From assembly GCF_001721045.1 (NCBI RefSeq), contig NZ_MDER01000001.1:30707-94706 (forward strand): a stretch of 64,000 nucleotides of DNA. The letters are read 5' to 3'. The position numbers were made by a program, and so were the translations under genes. This DNA is from Paenibacillus nuruki. Its GTDB lineage: Bacteria; Bacillota; Bacilli; Paenibacillales; Paenibacillaceae. A model generated the notes under the pieces. That model was given only the letters and a program-made list of their open reading frames with translations, was not told where the DNA came from and ran no database searches. Below are positions 26,203 to 35,226 of the stretch, piece by piece (position 1 is the first letter of the stretch; every line of letters starts with the position of its first letter).

Positions 26203-26835
26203 TTAAGTATTCAGATTCAATTGATCGACTAATTTACGCAAAGCTTCACCACGATGGCTAATCGCTTGCTTTTCTTCGATCGTTATATCTGCCATTGTTT
26301 TGTTATGTGTTGGCAAATAAAATAATGGATCATAACCAAAGCCTGCATTTCCAGAAGGTTGAGAAGTAATCCAACCATCCACCGAACCTTCTGTGGTTAT
26401 AGCTAACCCTGTCGCTGGATCGTACAATACCAGACAACATACAAAACGTGCTGTACTCAGTAAGGTCTGATCGGTATCTTCACCCATCTGCAATCGCTCT
26501 AGTGCATCTAGCAACTTGGCATTATTATCTGCATCTGTAGCTGATTCGCCTGCATAACGAGCCGAATAGACACCCGGTGCCCCATCCAAGCGATCCACAC
26601 ATAGCCCTGAATCATCAGCAAGTACAGGAATACCTAGAGCATCACCAACTGTTTTGGCTTTTTTCAGTGCATTCTCTGCAAATGTTGCTCCATCTTCGAC
26701 CACTTCAGGCAGATCAGGATAATCAAACATACTGCGTACTTCTTTACCCAAAGAAGCTAGAGCATGTGTAAACTCTCTAACTTTCCCTTTATTCTGAGTA
26801 GCAACAACGACAATAGAGCTACTCATCATATTCAT
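26203..26835 (-). CDS. rdgB: Non-canonical purine NTP pyrophosphatase (XTP/dITP diphosphatase)
   Basis: A housecleaning enzyme that hydrolyses dITP, XTP and similar deaminated nucleotides to the monophosphate. Motifs: [14 protein letters not shown] at the start, [45 protein letters not shown] and ISHRGEAL, all in the standard order. The 210-residue length is normal. The ATG overlaps the rph stop by four bases (ATGA), so the pair is translationally coupled as in many Firmicutes. Confidence 0.96.
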   Translation of the reverse strand: MNMMSSSIVVVATQNKGKVREFTHALASLGKEVRSMFDYPDLPEVVEDGATFAENALKKAKTVGDALGIPVLADDSGLCVDRLDGAPGVYSARYAGESATDADNNAKLLDALERLQMGEDTDQTLLSTARFVCCLVLYDPATGLAITTEGSVDGWITSQPSGNAGFGYDPLFYLPTHNKTMADITIEEKQAISHRGEALRKLVDQLNLNT

Positions 26836-27590
26836 ACTTGTGTACCTGCTTGACCCGAATTGATTTTCAAAGCGATCGGTCCTAGAATTTCTTTTTGCAT
26901 AGCGATCATTTTCTCAATACCTTCACTACCCAGTGCAAGCAATTGATCCAATTCGTCACGTGAAAATGGACGTTCTTCACCTGTACCTTGAACTTCTACA
27001 AATTGTCCTCCACCGGTCATGACAACATTCATATCGACTTTGGCTTTGGAATCTTCTTCGTAGTTCAGATCCAGTAATGCACGATCTCCTACAACACCTA
27101 CACTTACAGAAGCTAAATAATCTGTAATAGGGAATTTAGTAAATTTATTTTGAGCTGATAATTTGTTCATGGCAATCGCTAAAGCGACAAAAGAACCTGT
27201 GATTGAAGTGGTACGTGTACCTCCATCCGCTTGAATCACATCACAATCGACTGTGATTGTACGTTCTCCAAGAGCTTGTAGATCAATCACAGAACGAAGA
27301 GCACGTCCAATCAGACGTTGAATCTCCATCGTACGTCCGCCTAATTTACCTTTAGCGGCTTCACGTTGGTTACGGGTATGTGTAGCACGGGGTAACATAG
27401 AGTATTCTGCGGTTACCCAACCTTTACCCTGACCTTTCATAAAGTGCGGTACACGTTCTTCCACAGATGCCGTACATAATACTTTGGTATCGCCTACTTC
27501 AATATATACAGAACCCTCTGCATATTTGTTCACGTTCGGTGTTATCGTTAACGGGCGTAATTCGTTGGCTTGTCGTCCGTCTGTTCTCAT
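26832..27590 (-). CDS. rph: Ribonuclease PH
   Basis: A phosphorolytic 3'-5' exoribonuclease that trims tRNA precursors. The RNase PH fold is seen as [23 protein letters not shown], the [20 protein letters not shown] segment, [22 protein letters not shown] with the phosphate-binding residues, and [22 protein letters not shown]. 252 residues is typical. AGGAGG precedes the ATG. It is the first gene of the rph-rdgB pair and diverges from the pgpA-like gene. Confidence 0.97.
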   Translation of the reverse strand: MRTDGRQANELRPLTITPNVNKYAEGSVYIEVGDTKVLCTASVEERVPHFMKGQGKGWVTAEYSMLPRATHTRNQREAAKGKLGGRTMEIQRLIGRALRSVIDLQALGERTITVDCDVIQADGGTRTTSITGSFVALAIAMNKLSAQNKFTKFPITDYLASVSVGVVGDRALLDLNYEEDSKAKVDMNVVMTGGGQFVEVQGTGEERPFSRDELDQLLALGSEGIEKMIAMQKEILGPIALKINSGQAGTQV

Positions 27591-27756
27591 AAATGGTTGC
27601 CTCCTGCGTCATATTCACCTTCTTATTCTAACAAACCTAACTTGTAAAAGCATCCTTATCTGACGATTGATTCTAACGTTGATGAGGAACCGTGAGATTT
27701 TCACAAAAAATAAGGTTAATACTACATAACGTTATCTATGAAAGAGGTGTCTACTC

Positions 27757-28341
27757 ATGGAATCCAAACCAAGCAAAGTTCCTTATAATCTAAGTAGTCT
27801 AAATGTAGAACAAGCCACGAGAGAATGGTTGCTTAAACGTGGGGTAACGATTTTGGAAATAGCTGATATTGTGATGTTTCTACAAAAAAGTTATTATCCT
27901 TCACTTACGATTGAAGAGTGTGTAGAAAGCGTAGAAAAAGTACTGCTCAAACGCGAAGTACAGAATGCTGTCTTAACGGGTATTCAACTGGATATTCTTG
28001 CAGAAGAAGGAAAGCTTATCTCACCTTTACAAGAAATGATCGAAAATGATGAAGGTCTGTATGGTGTCGATGAAATTTTGGCATTTGCGATTGTAAATGT
28101 ATACGGAAGTATCGGCTTCACCAATTACGGTTATGTGGATAAATTAAAACCGGGCGTTCTCGCACGATTAAATGATAAAAGTATCGGACCAATCCATACG
28201 TTTTTTGATGATATTGTAGGTGCGATTGCAGCAGCGGCAAGTAGCCGGATTGCGCATGGTAAATATAAAGAACAAGATCCCGCTGTAGATACGACCAATA
28301 CTGAACTGCCTGAAGATGATGAACCGAAGCAACCAATGTAA
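27757..28341 (+). CDS. Phosphatidylglycerophosphatase A family protein (YutG-like)
   Basis: Resembles B. subtilis YutG. PgpA-type enzymes dephosphorylate phosphatidylglycerol phosphate in phospholipid synthesis. The segment VQNAVLTGIQLDILAEEGKLISPLQEMIENDEGLYGVDEILA is highly typical, followed by IVNVYGSIGFTNYGYVDKLKPG and HTFFDDIVGAIAAAASSRIAHG. The N-terminal unit is present and the C-terminal tail is short and acidic. It lacks clear transmembrane helices, as in other Gram-positive members. Real enzyme activity of this subgroup is less certain than that of E. coli PgpA. Confidence 0.82.
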   Translation: MESKPSKVPYNLSSLNVEQATREWLLKRGVTILEIADIVMFLQKSYYPSLTIEECVESVEKVLLKREVQNAVLTGIQLDILAEEGKLISPLQEMIENDEGLYGVDEILAFAIVNVYGSIGFTNYGYVDKLKPGVLARLNDKSIGPIHTFFDDIVGAIAAAASSRIAHGKYKEQDPAVDTTNTELPEDDEPKQPM

Positions 28342-28349
28342 ATCTAACA

Positions 28350-28395
28350 AAAAAACTCTGACTCCCTAGTATGTTAAAAGGGGATCAGAGTTTTT
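28350..28395. terminator. Bidirectional terminator
   Basis: The arms AAAAACTCTGA and TCAGAGTTTTT, with inner CCCC/GGGG pairs, separate the convergent pgpA-like gene and the membrane-protein gene. Confidence 0.9.
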
Positions 28396-28430
28396 GCTTA
28401 GGATAATTGTTATACCTATTGGAATACATT

Positions 28431-29093
28431 TTAGAATCCTTTGGAATGAAATAATGAAGAATCTGGTTTGGATTCTGTCTGTACATTAGATGAGGAGTGA
28501 TGACCGACTTTGATATCAGGGCTAACCCACCAGTGTTTGCGTTCACGTCGTCTTTTGCTTTCTCCTGACATAAATTGCAATACGAATAGCCAGATTAAAC
28601 ATAACCCTGTAAATACATAAAATAAATGAATCGATATAACGCCTGAATCATTGCGAGTCAATAATCCAGATAATAACAACAATTCTAATACGGGATACAA
28701 TAATACCGAAATAAAACGGTGTGAAGGATGATGATTACGGCGTTGCCAGAGTAGAATAGCCGGAATCACATAAGCCAGAGTGATATAGAAAGCAATCAGC
28801 GCACAACCATTTGCCAAACGCCCTGAAGCAGTAGTAAATGGAATAATAGCAGCAGACCATCCTTGATGAATCATTATGTTCACCATACTGGTGAGTCCTT
28901 GAATAATACCTACACCAAGTCCCATATAGACCATCGTATTACGGCAACGATACCAGACAGAACGGTACTTTTCTTGTATCATAGACATATTACTAAATAT
29001 TCCGATGACTGCACCAATAAGCAGTAATAAATAAGCAAGGAATCGCAATCCTTCGACTGTGATATCCAATATCGTTCCATTTGTGCTGAACAT
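28431..29093 (-). CDS. Membrane protein of unknown function
   Basis: Roughly six hydrophobic segments can be seen in the 220-residue product (about 13-33, 52-72, 90-112, 118-135, 150-165 and 172-195), followed by a basic and Ser-rich cytoplasmic tail of about 45 residues. I do not recognise a family. The ATG at 29093 has GGGG eight bases upstream. It faces the pgpA-like gene and diverges from the 29221 gene. Confidence 0.65.
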   Translation of the reverse strand: MFSTNGTILDITVEGLRFLAYLLLLIGAVIGIFSNMSMIQEKYRSVWYRCRNTMVYMGLGVGIIQGLTSMVNIMIHQGWSAAIIPFTTASGRLANGCALIAFYITLAYVIPAILLWQRRNHHPSHRFISVLLYPVLELLLLSGLLTRNDSGVISIHLFYVFTGLCLIWLFVLQFMSGESKRRRERKHWWVSPDIKVGHHSSSNVQTESKPDSSLFHSKGF

Positions 29094-29220
29094 GTTAGAT
29101 GCCCCTTTCACGTTTCGGGGTGTTGACTAGACTTATTGTAAAAGGATTAGCTTAATTTTGGATGAAAATGGACTTAATCTTAGTTAAAACTAATAATGCT
29201 AGGTTGCGGAGGTTGATCTG

Positions 29221-29649
29221 ATGTCACAAGAAGTGAGTCGAGTACACAAAATTCCTTTTCGTAAAATATGTGGGCTGTTGCATATCAGGCAAAAAATTGT
29301 GAATGTCTATCCTGATTATGCTAACAAAATGGTGGTTGTGGAAACAGAGCGTAATGCTCGTAGTACAGAAACAGTTATCGAATACAAAAATAGTTATCTT
29401 GATATTCGCAAGATGTCAGCTTCCGAGTATAATCAGATGCCACATGAGCCGAATGTCACCGATAAGCTCAAAGCATTATTCGATGAAAATGAACGTGATG
29501 TGCTTCTTCGCAGTCTGCAACACACGATTCATCAATCCGAAAGACAGTTAGAACAAGTTCAATCTGCTCAAAATAAAGAACACTCTGAAGAAACATTACA
29601 GATTGCCCGGCGTGCAATTGCTAAACTAACCGGCGATCTCACTGAATAA
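29221..29649 (+). CDS. Small protein of unknown function
   Basis: A 142-residue soluble protein. The first half is compact with beta-rich segments (IVNVYPDYANKMVVVETERN). The second half is helical and charged and may be a coiled coil (about 85-130, with SLQHTIHQSERQLEQVQSAQNKEHSEETLQIARRAI). I do not recognise a family. GGAGG lies upstream of the ATG and a terminator follows. Confidence 0.65.
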   Translation: MSQEVSRVHKIPFRKICGLLHIRQKIVNVYPDYANKMVVVETERNARSTETVIEYKNSYLDIRKMSASEYNQMPHEPNVTDKLKALFDENERDVLLRSLQHTIHQSERQLEQVQSAQNKEHSEETLQIARRAIAKLTGDLTE

Positions 29650-29721
29650 TAGTCTACTACCCGTTAGCTAAACATAAAGTTATCTAAATACAAATATTTT
29701 GAATAAGATATACATTCCATA

Positions 29722-29769
29722 ATAAAAAGCATGATAGAGACTGTAATCAGCCTATATCATGCTTTTTTA
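29722..29769. terminator. Bidirectional terminator
   Basis: The arms AAAAAGCATGAT and ATCATGCTTTTT face each other between the convergent genes ending at 29649 and 29798. Confidence 0.9.
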
Positions 29770-29797
29770 GTTATGGATGAGAGTTGATAATCTAACT

Positions 29798-30781
29798 CTA
29801 TTCATGAGCTGTATAGATCCAAATTCCATCTTGCTGATATTTATGAGCACGATCACGGCGAATTAATTCTTCTAGATGTGCCAATGTCTCTGACATCGCA
29901 AATCGTAATTGATGTAAAGTGAGCTTACTATTAAATATAGACATACATACATCGTATCCATTCAAAGGTTGTATACGAATACGTTCTGCCATAGCATCCA
30001 ATCGCTGTTCATGATGATCCAGTAATTTGACCGTTCGCTCTCTAAATCCTGTAAAAGGACGACGATGTCCTGGATATGCCCACTCTACTTCATATTCACC
30101 CAGTATACGCAATCCATCTAGATAAGATTGTAGTGGTTCAGGGTCACTATTTGGAATCAAACTAATATTAGGCGAAATCTGAGGTAATACAGCATCACCA
30201 CAGATCATTAATTTCCAATCCGCTTGATAAAAAGAAAGATGCCCTGCCGCATGACCGGAAGTCTGGATCGGTATCCACCAATGACCGGATATCTTAAAAG
30301 GTTGTTCTGGCGTAATTATGGATACTTGAGGTTGTGGCAATACCTGTGCAACAAAACTTTGTAAATGTTCTGGAAGCTGGTCTGTAATTTCGTTCGGCAT
30401 GCCATTAACAGTGTAAAAATCAATAAGATCATATGCTGCTGTATTGCCTTCTCCCCATGATAATCGTGCTTCTGCGAGTGAACGTGCTGACATATATACA
30501 GGTGCATCACTTTGTGCTTGTAACCAGCCAGCCAGACCATAATGATCTGGATGATGATGAGTTAAAATAATAGATTCCAATTGGGCAACGTCTAATTCGA
30601 GTGTTCCCCATACTTTTTGCCATGCGGCTTCATTTTCTTCGCTACGAGGTCCTGGATCTATAACACTCCATGTATGATCGCCAACGATAATATAACTGTT
30701 TACCCAGCGCAATGGATAAGACATAGCTATTTTCACCTGAATAATCCCGTGTTCAAACATTGTGATTTCTGGTAATTCCAT
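29798..30781 (-). CDS. MBL-fold metallo-hydrolase
   Basis: A 327-residue zinc hydrolase of the metallo-beta-lactamase superfamily. The metal motif LTHHHPDHYG gives His75, His77, Asp79 and His80. The later ligands are in QTSGHAAGHLSFY and CGDAVLP and YPGHRRPFTGF. The C-terminal part (about 240-327) is helical and resembles the winged domain of the glyoxalase/LACTB2-type group. I chose the ATG at 30781 because GGAGG lies upstream of it and inside the longer frame. The substrate cannot be told; thioester or lactone hydrolysis is common in this subgroup. Confidence 0.87.
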   Translation of the reverse strand: MELPEITMFEHGIIQVKIAMSYPLRWVNSYIIVGDHTWSVIDPGPRSEENEAAWQKVWGTLELDVAQLESIILTHHHPDHYGLAGWLQAQSDAPVYMSARSLAEARLSWGEGNTAAYDLIDFYTVNGMPNEITDQLPEHLQSFVAQVLPQPQVSIITPEQPFKISGHWWIPIQTSGHAAGHLSFYQADWKLMICGDAVLPQISPNISLIPNSDPEPLQSYLDGLRILGEYEVEWAYPGHRRPFTGFRERTVKLLDHHEQRLDAMAERIRIQPLNGYDVCMSIFNSKLTLHQLRFAMSETLAHLEELIRRDRAHKYQQDGIWIYTAHE

Positions 30782-30837
30782 AATGTATGTATCCTCCGTC
30801 AATCCGTCTATATTTATATTATAAACGATCCAAACAC

Positions 30838-30887
30838 AAAAAACTCTCCTGATTGCACCTCTATAGCCTGAGGTGTTCAGAAGAGCT
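30838..30887 (-). terminator. Terminator after the 30913-31344 gene
   Basis: The arms CTCTTCTGA and TCAGGAGAG, with an inner CACCTC/GAGGTG stem, are followed by a T run on the minus strand. Confidence 0.85.
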
Positions 30888-30912
30888 TATTTTTGAATCG
30901 GTCATTCATTGC

Positions 30913-31344
30913 TCAATAACTTTCTTCCCATGGGTTGAACATTTCATGCTTGAAGTACGTGCTGTCTGCTGCTTTTTCGTTCCAATCCCACAATTTTTGG
31001 CTTGCTTTTTCGATCTCATCATTTTTGATTTGACGAATTTCATCAAGAATAGTAAATGATTTGCCTGATTCTTTTTGGTGTTCCCAGATTACGAACATAA
31101 TGCTATCTAAATTATCACCATAACCTACAACATTCACTTGGTTAGCGTGATCGTTTAATCCCACATTTAGAAAATCATTAGTTACGATATATTTGTCATT
31201 AGCTACGTGGTAAATTGCTGCCCATTGTTCCATTTCATTAGCATTGTTTTTAATTTCGCTATTTTCTACAAATCGGAACCATCCACCAGAAGTTGCTTTA
31301 GCTTTTTCCATAATTTTTACGTTGGATAATTTAGTATAATTCAT
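30913..31344 (-). CDS. Small protein of unknown function
   Basis: A 143-residue soluble protein, mostly mixed alpha/beta, with two Trp-rich segments (SGGWFRFVEN and KLWDWNEKAADSTYF). I do not recognise a family. The ATG is preceded by GGGGG on the minus strand and the gene ends at a good terminator. It is flanked upstream by a 524-bp A/T-rich gap with an inverted repeat at 31480-31505. Confidence 0.6.
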   Translation of the reverse strand: MNYTKLSNVKIMEKAKATSGGWFRFVENSEIKNNANEMEQWAAIYHVANDKYIVTNDFLNVGLNDHANQVNVVGYGDNLDSIMFVIWEHQKESGKSFTILDEIRQIKNDEIEKASQKLWDWNEKAADSTYFKHEMFNPWEESY

Positions 31345-31868
31345 AGGTTGAATCCCCCTTAGATTTTAGGTAATATTGGAGTCTTTCATGCGACTTTGTG
31401 CCTGTTATATAGTTTATCGGTAAATTTTGCATAATATTTATAGCACTTTCCTCTCATTCGTTCTTTTTCGACATTTTTATATTCCTATATATAGGTATAG
31501 GAATAGGAATAGCATGTCTATAGAACCATAAATCAATAGGAGTAAGTAGGTATTATTACTCATCAGTAACTTTTATAATGAAGCTGATAAGTACTGTTGT
31601 ATATATTGTAACCACAGTGTATCAAACAAATCTGAAAAGGAATATTTAGTTATTGACCAAGCCTTATTCTGTTTCAAAGGTGTTCTACTTATATATACGT
31701 AAAAAACAAAGAAAACGATTAGTATTTTATCAAAAAACATTCAAATTTTACCACTTTTTTTATATTAAAAATGTAAAGAAAATATAATAAAAAAGCTTTT
31801 ACCCCTATAAAAAGGATAAAAGCTTTTTGGATAGACTATGCAGCTCATAGGTTTAATGAATGTGTTAC
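31345..31868. other. Gene-free A/T-rich interval with an inverted repeat
   Basis: I see no credible gene in this interval. It contains the arms TATTCCTATA and TATAGGAATA (31480-31489 and 31496-31505) around a six-base loop, followed by a partial repeat GGAATA. The mntH terminator is at the right end. Confidence 0.5.
31790..31829 (-). terminator. Terminator after mntH
   Basis: The arms AAAAAGCTTTTA and TAAAAGCTTTTT enclose a short loop, with a T tract on the minus side. Confidence 0.9.
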
Positions 31869-33236
31869 TTAAAAACCGCCACCTGTTGCAAAAATATAAA
31901 GTATTAAAAAGATATTTAAAGCAACAATAATGACTGTAGCGATCCATGCCAAAATTTTGACCCATGCTGGATTTACAAATGAACCCATCTTCGCCCGGTC
32001 GCTTGTAAAGCGTACCAATGGAATAATTGCAAATGGTAATTGGAGACTCAGTACTACCTGACTCCACAATAGCAATTCTCCTGTTCCTTTAGCACCTGCA
32101 ATCCATGTCACAATAAAAGCAGGAATAACGGCTAATAAACGAGTAATGATTCGGCGTAACACTGGCGAGATACGTAAGTTGATAAATCCTTCCATTACTA
32201 TCTGCCCTGCAAGTGTACCTGTAATCGTAGAATTCTGACCTGAAGCCAGTAAAGCTACTGCAAATAATGTACTGGCGATTCCTACTCCTAGTGTTGGACT
32301 AAGTAAGGCATATGCATCTTCAATCCCACTTACATTCAATCCTGTTCCAAAAAAAGCAGAAGCTCCCAAGATAAGAATCGCCGAGTTGATTAGAAAAGCG
32401 ACCGATAATGAAAGAATCGAATCGATATTCGCAAATTTCACAGCTTCTTTGCGACCTTTTTCGGTTCGCTTGTATTGACGGGTCTGTACAATCGATGAAT
32501 GTAAATATAGATTATGTGGCATCACTGTTGCACCCAAAATCCCCAAAGCGACAAATAACATCGCTGGATTCGTAACAATCTCGAACTTCGGTACATATCC
32601 ACCTAATAGCGCATGAATTTCCGGCTTAGAAATAATCACTTCAAACACAAAGATACAGAAAATCGTTGCCATCAATACGATAATAATCGATTCGATAATC
32701 CGAAATCCTTTTTTCTGCAATAGTAATAGAAGTAAAACGTCAAATGTAGTGATGACAATACCCCATAATAGTGGAATACCAAATAATAAATTCAGTGCTA
32801 TTGCGGAACCGATAACTTCAGCTAGATCGGTAGCAATAATCGCAAGCTCTGTCAGTATCCAGAGAAACACAGCTGTTCTTTTGTTAGTCGTATCACGGGT
32901 AGCCTGTGCCAAATCTCGACCTGTTACTATTCCTAATTTGGCAGACAGACTTTGTAATAACATAGCAATGAGATTAGAAATCAGTACTACTGATAATAGG
33001 GCGTAACCAAAGCGTGCTCCTCCTGCTATTGAAGTTGCCCAGTTCCCCGGGTCCATATATCCAACAGCAACCAATGCTCCCGGACCGGAAAAAGCGAAGA
33101 ATTTGCGCCAGAATCCAGCATTTTCAGGAATCTTAACGGTATTATTGACTTCTTCCATACTGATACTTGAACTGGAATGTAACCAGTTTGATTTTTTGAC
33201 ATCTATCTTTGCATTTAATTCTGTGTTGGAATCCAT
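31869..33236 (-). CDS. mntH: Nramp-family divalent metal (Mn2+/Fe2+) transporter MntH
   Basis: A proton-coupled manganese importer. The 455-residue protein has about 11 membrane segments. The metal-site motif GYMDPGNWATSIAGG (Asp62, Asn65) is on the first helix and the second-site motif MPHNLYLHSS lies near residue 238. The N-terminus is an unusually long hydrophilic stretch of about 45 residues. The gene is monocistronic with a terminator. An MntR-like operator at 33354-33369, 118 bp upstream, indicates manganese repression as in B. subtilis. Confidence 0.95.
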   Translation of the reverse strand: MDSNTELNAKIDVKKSNWLHSSSSISMEEVNNTVKIPENAGFWRKFFAFSGPGALVAVGYMDPGNWATSIAGGARFGYALLSVVLISNLIAMLLQSLSAKLGIVTGRDLAQATRDTTNKRTAVFLWILTELAIIATDLAEVIGSAIALNLLFGIPLLWGIVITTFDVLLLLLLQKKGFRIIESIIIVLMATIFCIFVFEVIISKPEIHALLGGYVPKFEIVTNPAMLFVALGILGATVMPHNLYLHSSIVQTRQYKRTEKGRKEAVKFANIDSILSLSVAFLINSAILILGASAFFGTGLNVSGIEDAYALLSPTLGVGIASTLFAVALLASGQNSTITGTLAGQIVMEGFINLRISPVLRRIITRLLAVIPAFIVTWIAGAKGTGELLLWSQVVLSLQLPFAIIPLVRFTSDRAKMGSFVNPAWVKILAWIATVIIVALNIFLILYIFATGGGF

Positions 33237-33353
33237 TCTTCATCTCTCTCCTTTCTCTCTATCCTTCTATATATTTGACTGATTTGATTTAGAATATAAG
33301 TGCAACAGCCTATCTATCTTTATATCAATAGCAACATAATACATTGACCATAT

Positions 33354-33369
33354 TTTGCACTAGGGAAAC
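33354..33369. promoter_or_regulatory. MntR-like operator upstream of mntH
   Basis: TTTGCACTAGGGAAAC matches 13 of 16 positions of the B. subtilis MntR site TTTGCCTTAAGGAAAC. It lies in the 466-bp gap between mntH and the divergent dipeptidase gene. The rest of the gap shows only promoter-like A/T-rich sequence. Confidence 0.7.
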
Positions 33370-33702
33370 ATATTTGTCAACAGCTAATTTTTATGGCTAA
33401 TGACAATATAAAAGGCATCGCTTTGCCATGTTCATATTATAAAATATGTATATGATCTATTACACATTACCCATTAATCTTATCGTTATGATGTTGCTGC
33501 AAAAATTATTTTTATATTCTAATGTTATCTATACGGTATCTACGATTTTAAAAGAGAGTTTGAACATCAATCGATTTGATTTGTGGTTAAAATTTTCGCA
33601 ATTGGAGCAAAACGTAGTAAAATAGAAACATACGCTTTTTGATGATAGAAATGATCTATCAGATTTAAGCAATGATCTCTATTTCCCAAGGAGGATTATA
33701 TA

Positions 33703-35061
33703 ATGACGAATTATGCTACATATTTTCAAGAAAACCGTGAACACCATTTAAATGAGTTAAACGAATGGTTATCGATTCCAAGTATTTCTGCTATTTCAGA
33801 GCATAAGCCTGATATGCAACGTGCGGCTGAATGGTTAGCTGCAACATTGAAAAAAGCAGGTCTAGAACATGTAGAGATTCATCCAACAGCAGGTCATCCG
33901 ATTGTTACTGCTGATTACCTTCATGCCCCTGGCAAACCAACGGTATTGGTCTATGGTCATTATGATGTACAACCTGTTGATCCATTACACTTATGGGAGA
34001 CACCTCCATTTGAACCTACAATTCGTGGTGACAAATTATTTGCTCGTGGTGCAACTGATGATAAAGGTCAAATCTTTTTGCATATCAAAGCAGTAGAAGC
34101 CATTCTAAAGCAAGAAGGAACTCTTCCGGTTAACGTCAAATTCTGTATCGAAGGCGAAGAAGAAATTTCAAGCGCAAATCTACCTGGCTTTTTGGAAAGC
34201 AATAAAGAAATGTTGTCTGCGGATGCGGTATTGATCTCAGATACGTCTTTGATCGAAAAAGGTAAACCAGCGATCTGCACTGGATTACGTGGACTATGTT
34301 CACTTGAATTTACGATTCATACTGCTAATACGGATCTACACTCTGGTAGCTTCGGTGGCGGTGTTCCAAATGCTCTTCATTCGATTGTAGAACTGTTGAA
34401 CTCTTTGCATGACAAACAAGGTCGTGTGCTGGTCGATGGATTCTATGAAGGCGTATTGCCTTTGTCTGATGAGATGCGTAATGAATTTATCAAACAAGCT
34501 TTTGATGAGAAGAAATTACAACAATCTTTAGCTCTTGAATCTCTTCATGGAGAAGAAGGCTATTCGTTTGTAGAACGTGTTGGTGCTCGTCCGACACTTG
34601 AAATTAATGGATTGTATGGTGGTTTCCAAGGCGAAGGTAGCAAAACCGTTATTCCTAAAGAAGCAAGTGCCAAAATCACTTGTCGTTTAGTGGCTAATCA
34701 AGATCCAGCTTATGTATTGGATCAAATTATCAAGCACTTGGAAGCCAATGTACCAACAGGTGCAACGATTGATATCAAACCGGGTGAAAAAGCGCGTGCA
34801 TTCAATATCGATCCTTCTAGCGAATTGTTGCAAAAAGCGGCTGATGCATTCAAAACGGTCTATGGAACACGTGCCTTATTTACCAAAGATGGCGGTTCCA
34901 TTCCAATCGTTGAAGCTTTCTCTCGTCTGATTGCTCCTACAGTAGTATTGATGGGCTTCGGTCTGCCTGATGAGAACCTTCATGCACCGAATGAGCATTT
35001 CAACTTGGAGAACTTTGATAAAGGCTTGCTTACCATTGTAGAATATCTAAACCAAATCTAA
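33703..35061 (+). CDS. M20-family metallodipeptidase
   Basis: A di-zinc cytosolic peptidase of the M20 family (the group with carnosinase and CNDP-like dipeptidases). LNEWLSIPSISA is at the start, VYGHYDVQPVDP with the first zinc ligand near residue 86, ARGATDDKGQ near 116-122 with the bridging Asp, EGEEEISS near 149 with the catalytic Glu, and a late NLHAPNEHF. The dimerisation domain lies in the middle. The 452-residue length is normal. AAGGAGG precedes the ATG. Single gene with its own terminator. Confidence 0.93.
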   Translation: MTNYATYFQENREHHLNELNEWLSIPSISAISEHKPDMQRAAEWLAATLKKAGLEHVEIHPTAGHPIVTADYLHAPGKPTVLVYGHYDVQPVDPLHLWETPPFEPTIRGDKLFARGATDDKGQIFLHIKAVEAILKQEGTLPVNVKFCIEGEEEISSANLPGFLESNKEMLSADAVLISDTSLIEKGKPAICTGLRGLCSLEFTIHTANTDLHSGSFGGGVPNALHSIVELLNSLHDKQGRVLVDGFYEGVLPLSDEMRNEFIKQAFDEKKLQQSLALESLHGEEGYSFVERVGARPTLEINGLYGGFQGEGSKTVIPKEASAKITCRLVANQDPAYVLDQIIKHLEANVPTGATIDIKPGEKARAFNIDPSSELLQKAADAFKTVYGTRALFTKDGGSIPIVEAFSRLIAPTVVLMGFGLPDENLHAPNEHFNLENFDKGLLTIVEYLNQI

Positions 35062-35124
35062 ATGGATAGCTACATTTAATACTGAATTGTCTTTCTTTCT
35101 ATAATTAGATGATTATTTCTCAAA

Positions 35125-35184
35125 CAAAACAGACTGCTTTCTAGATACCTGTATGTCGGTATTATAGAAAACAGTCTGTTTTTA
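35125..35184. terminator. Bidirectional terminator
   Basis: The arms AAAACAGACTG and CAGTCTGTTTTT form a long stem with an inner TCTA/TAGA extension. Confidence 0.9.
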
Positions 35185-35226
35185 ATTATGATGAAGTTTC
35201 TTTTTCAAGCATACCTATTCATCTAT

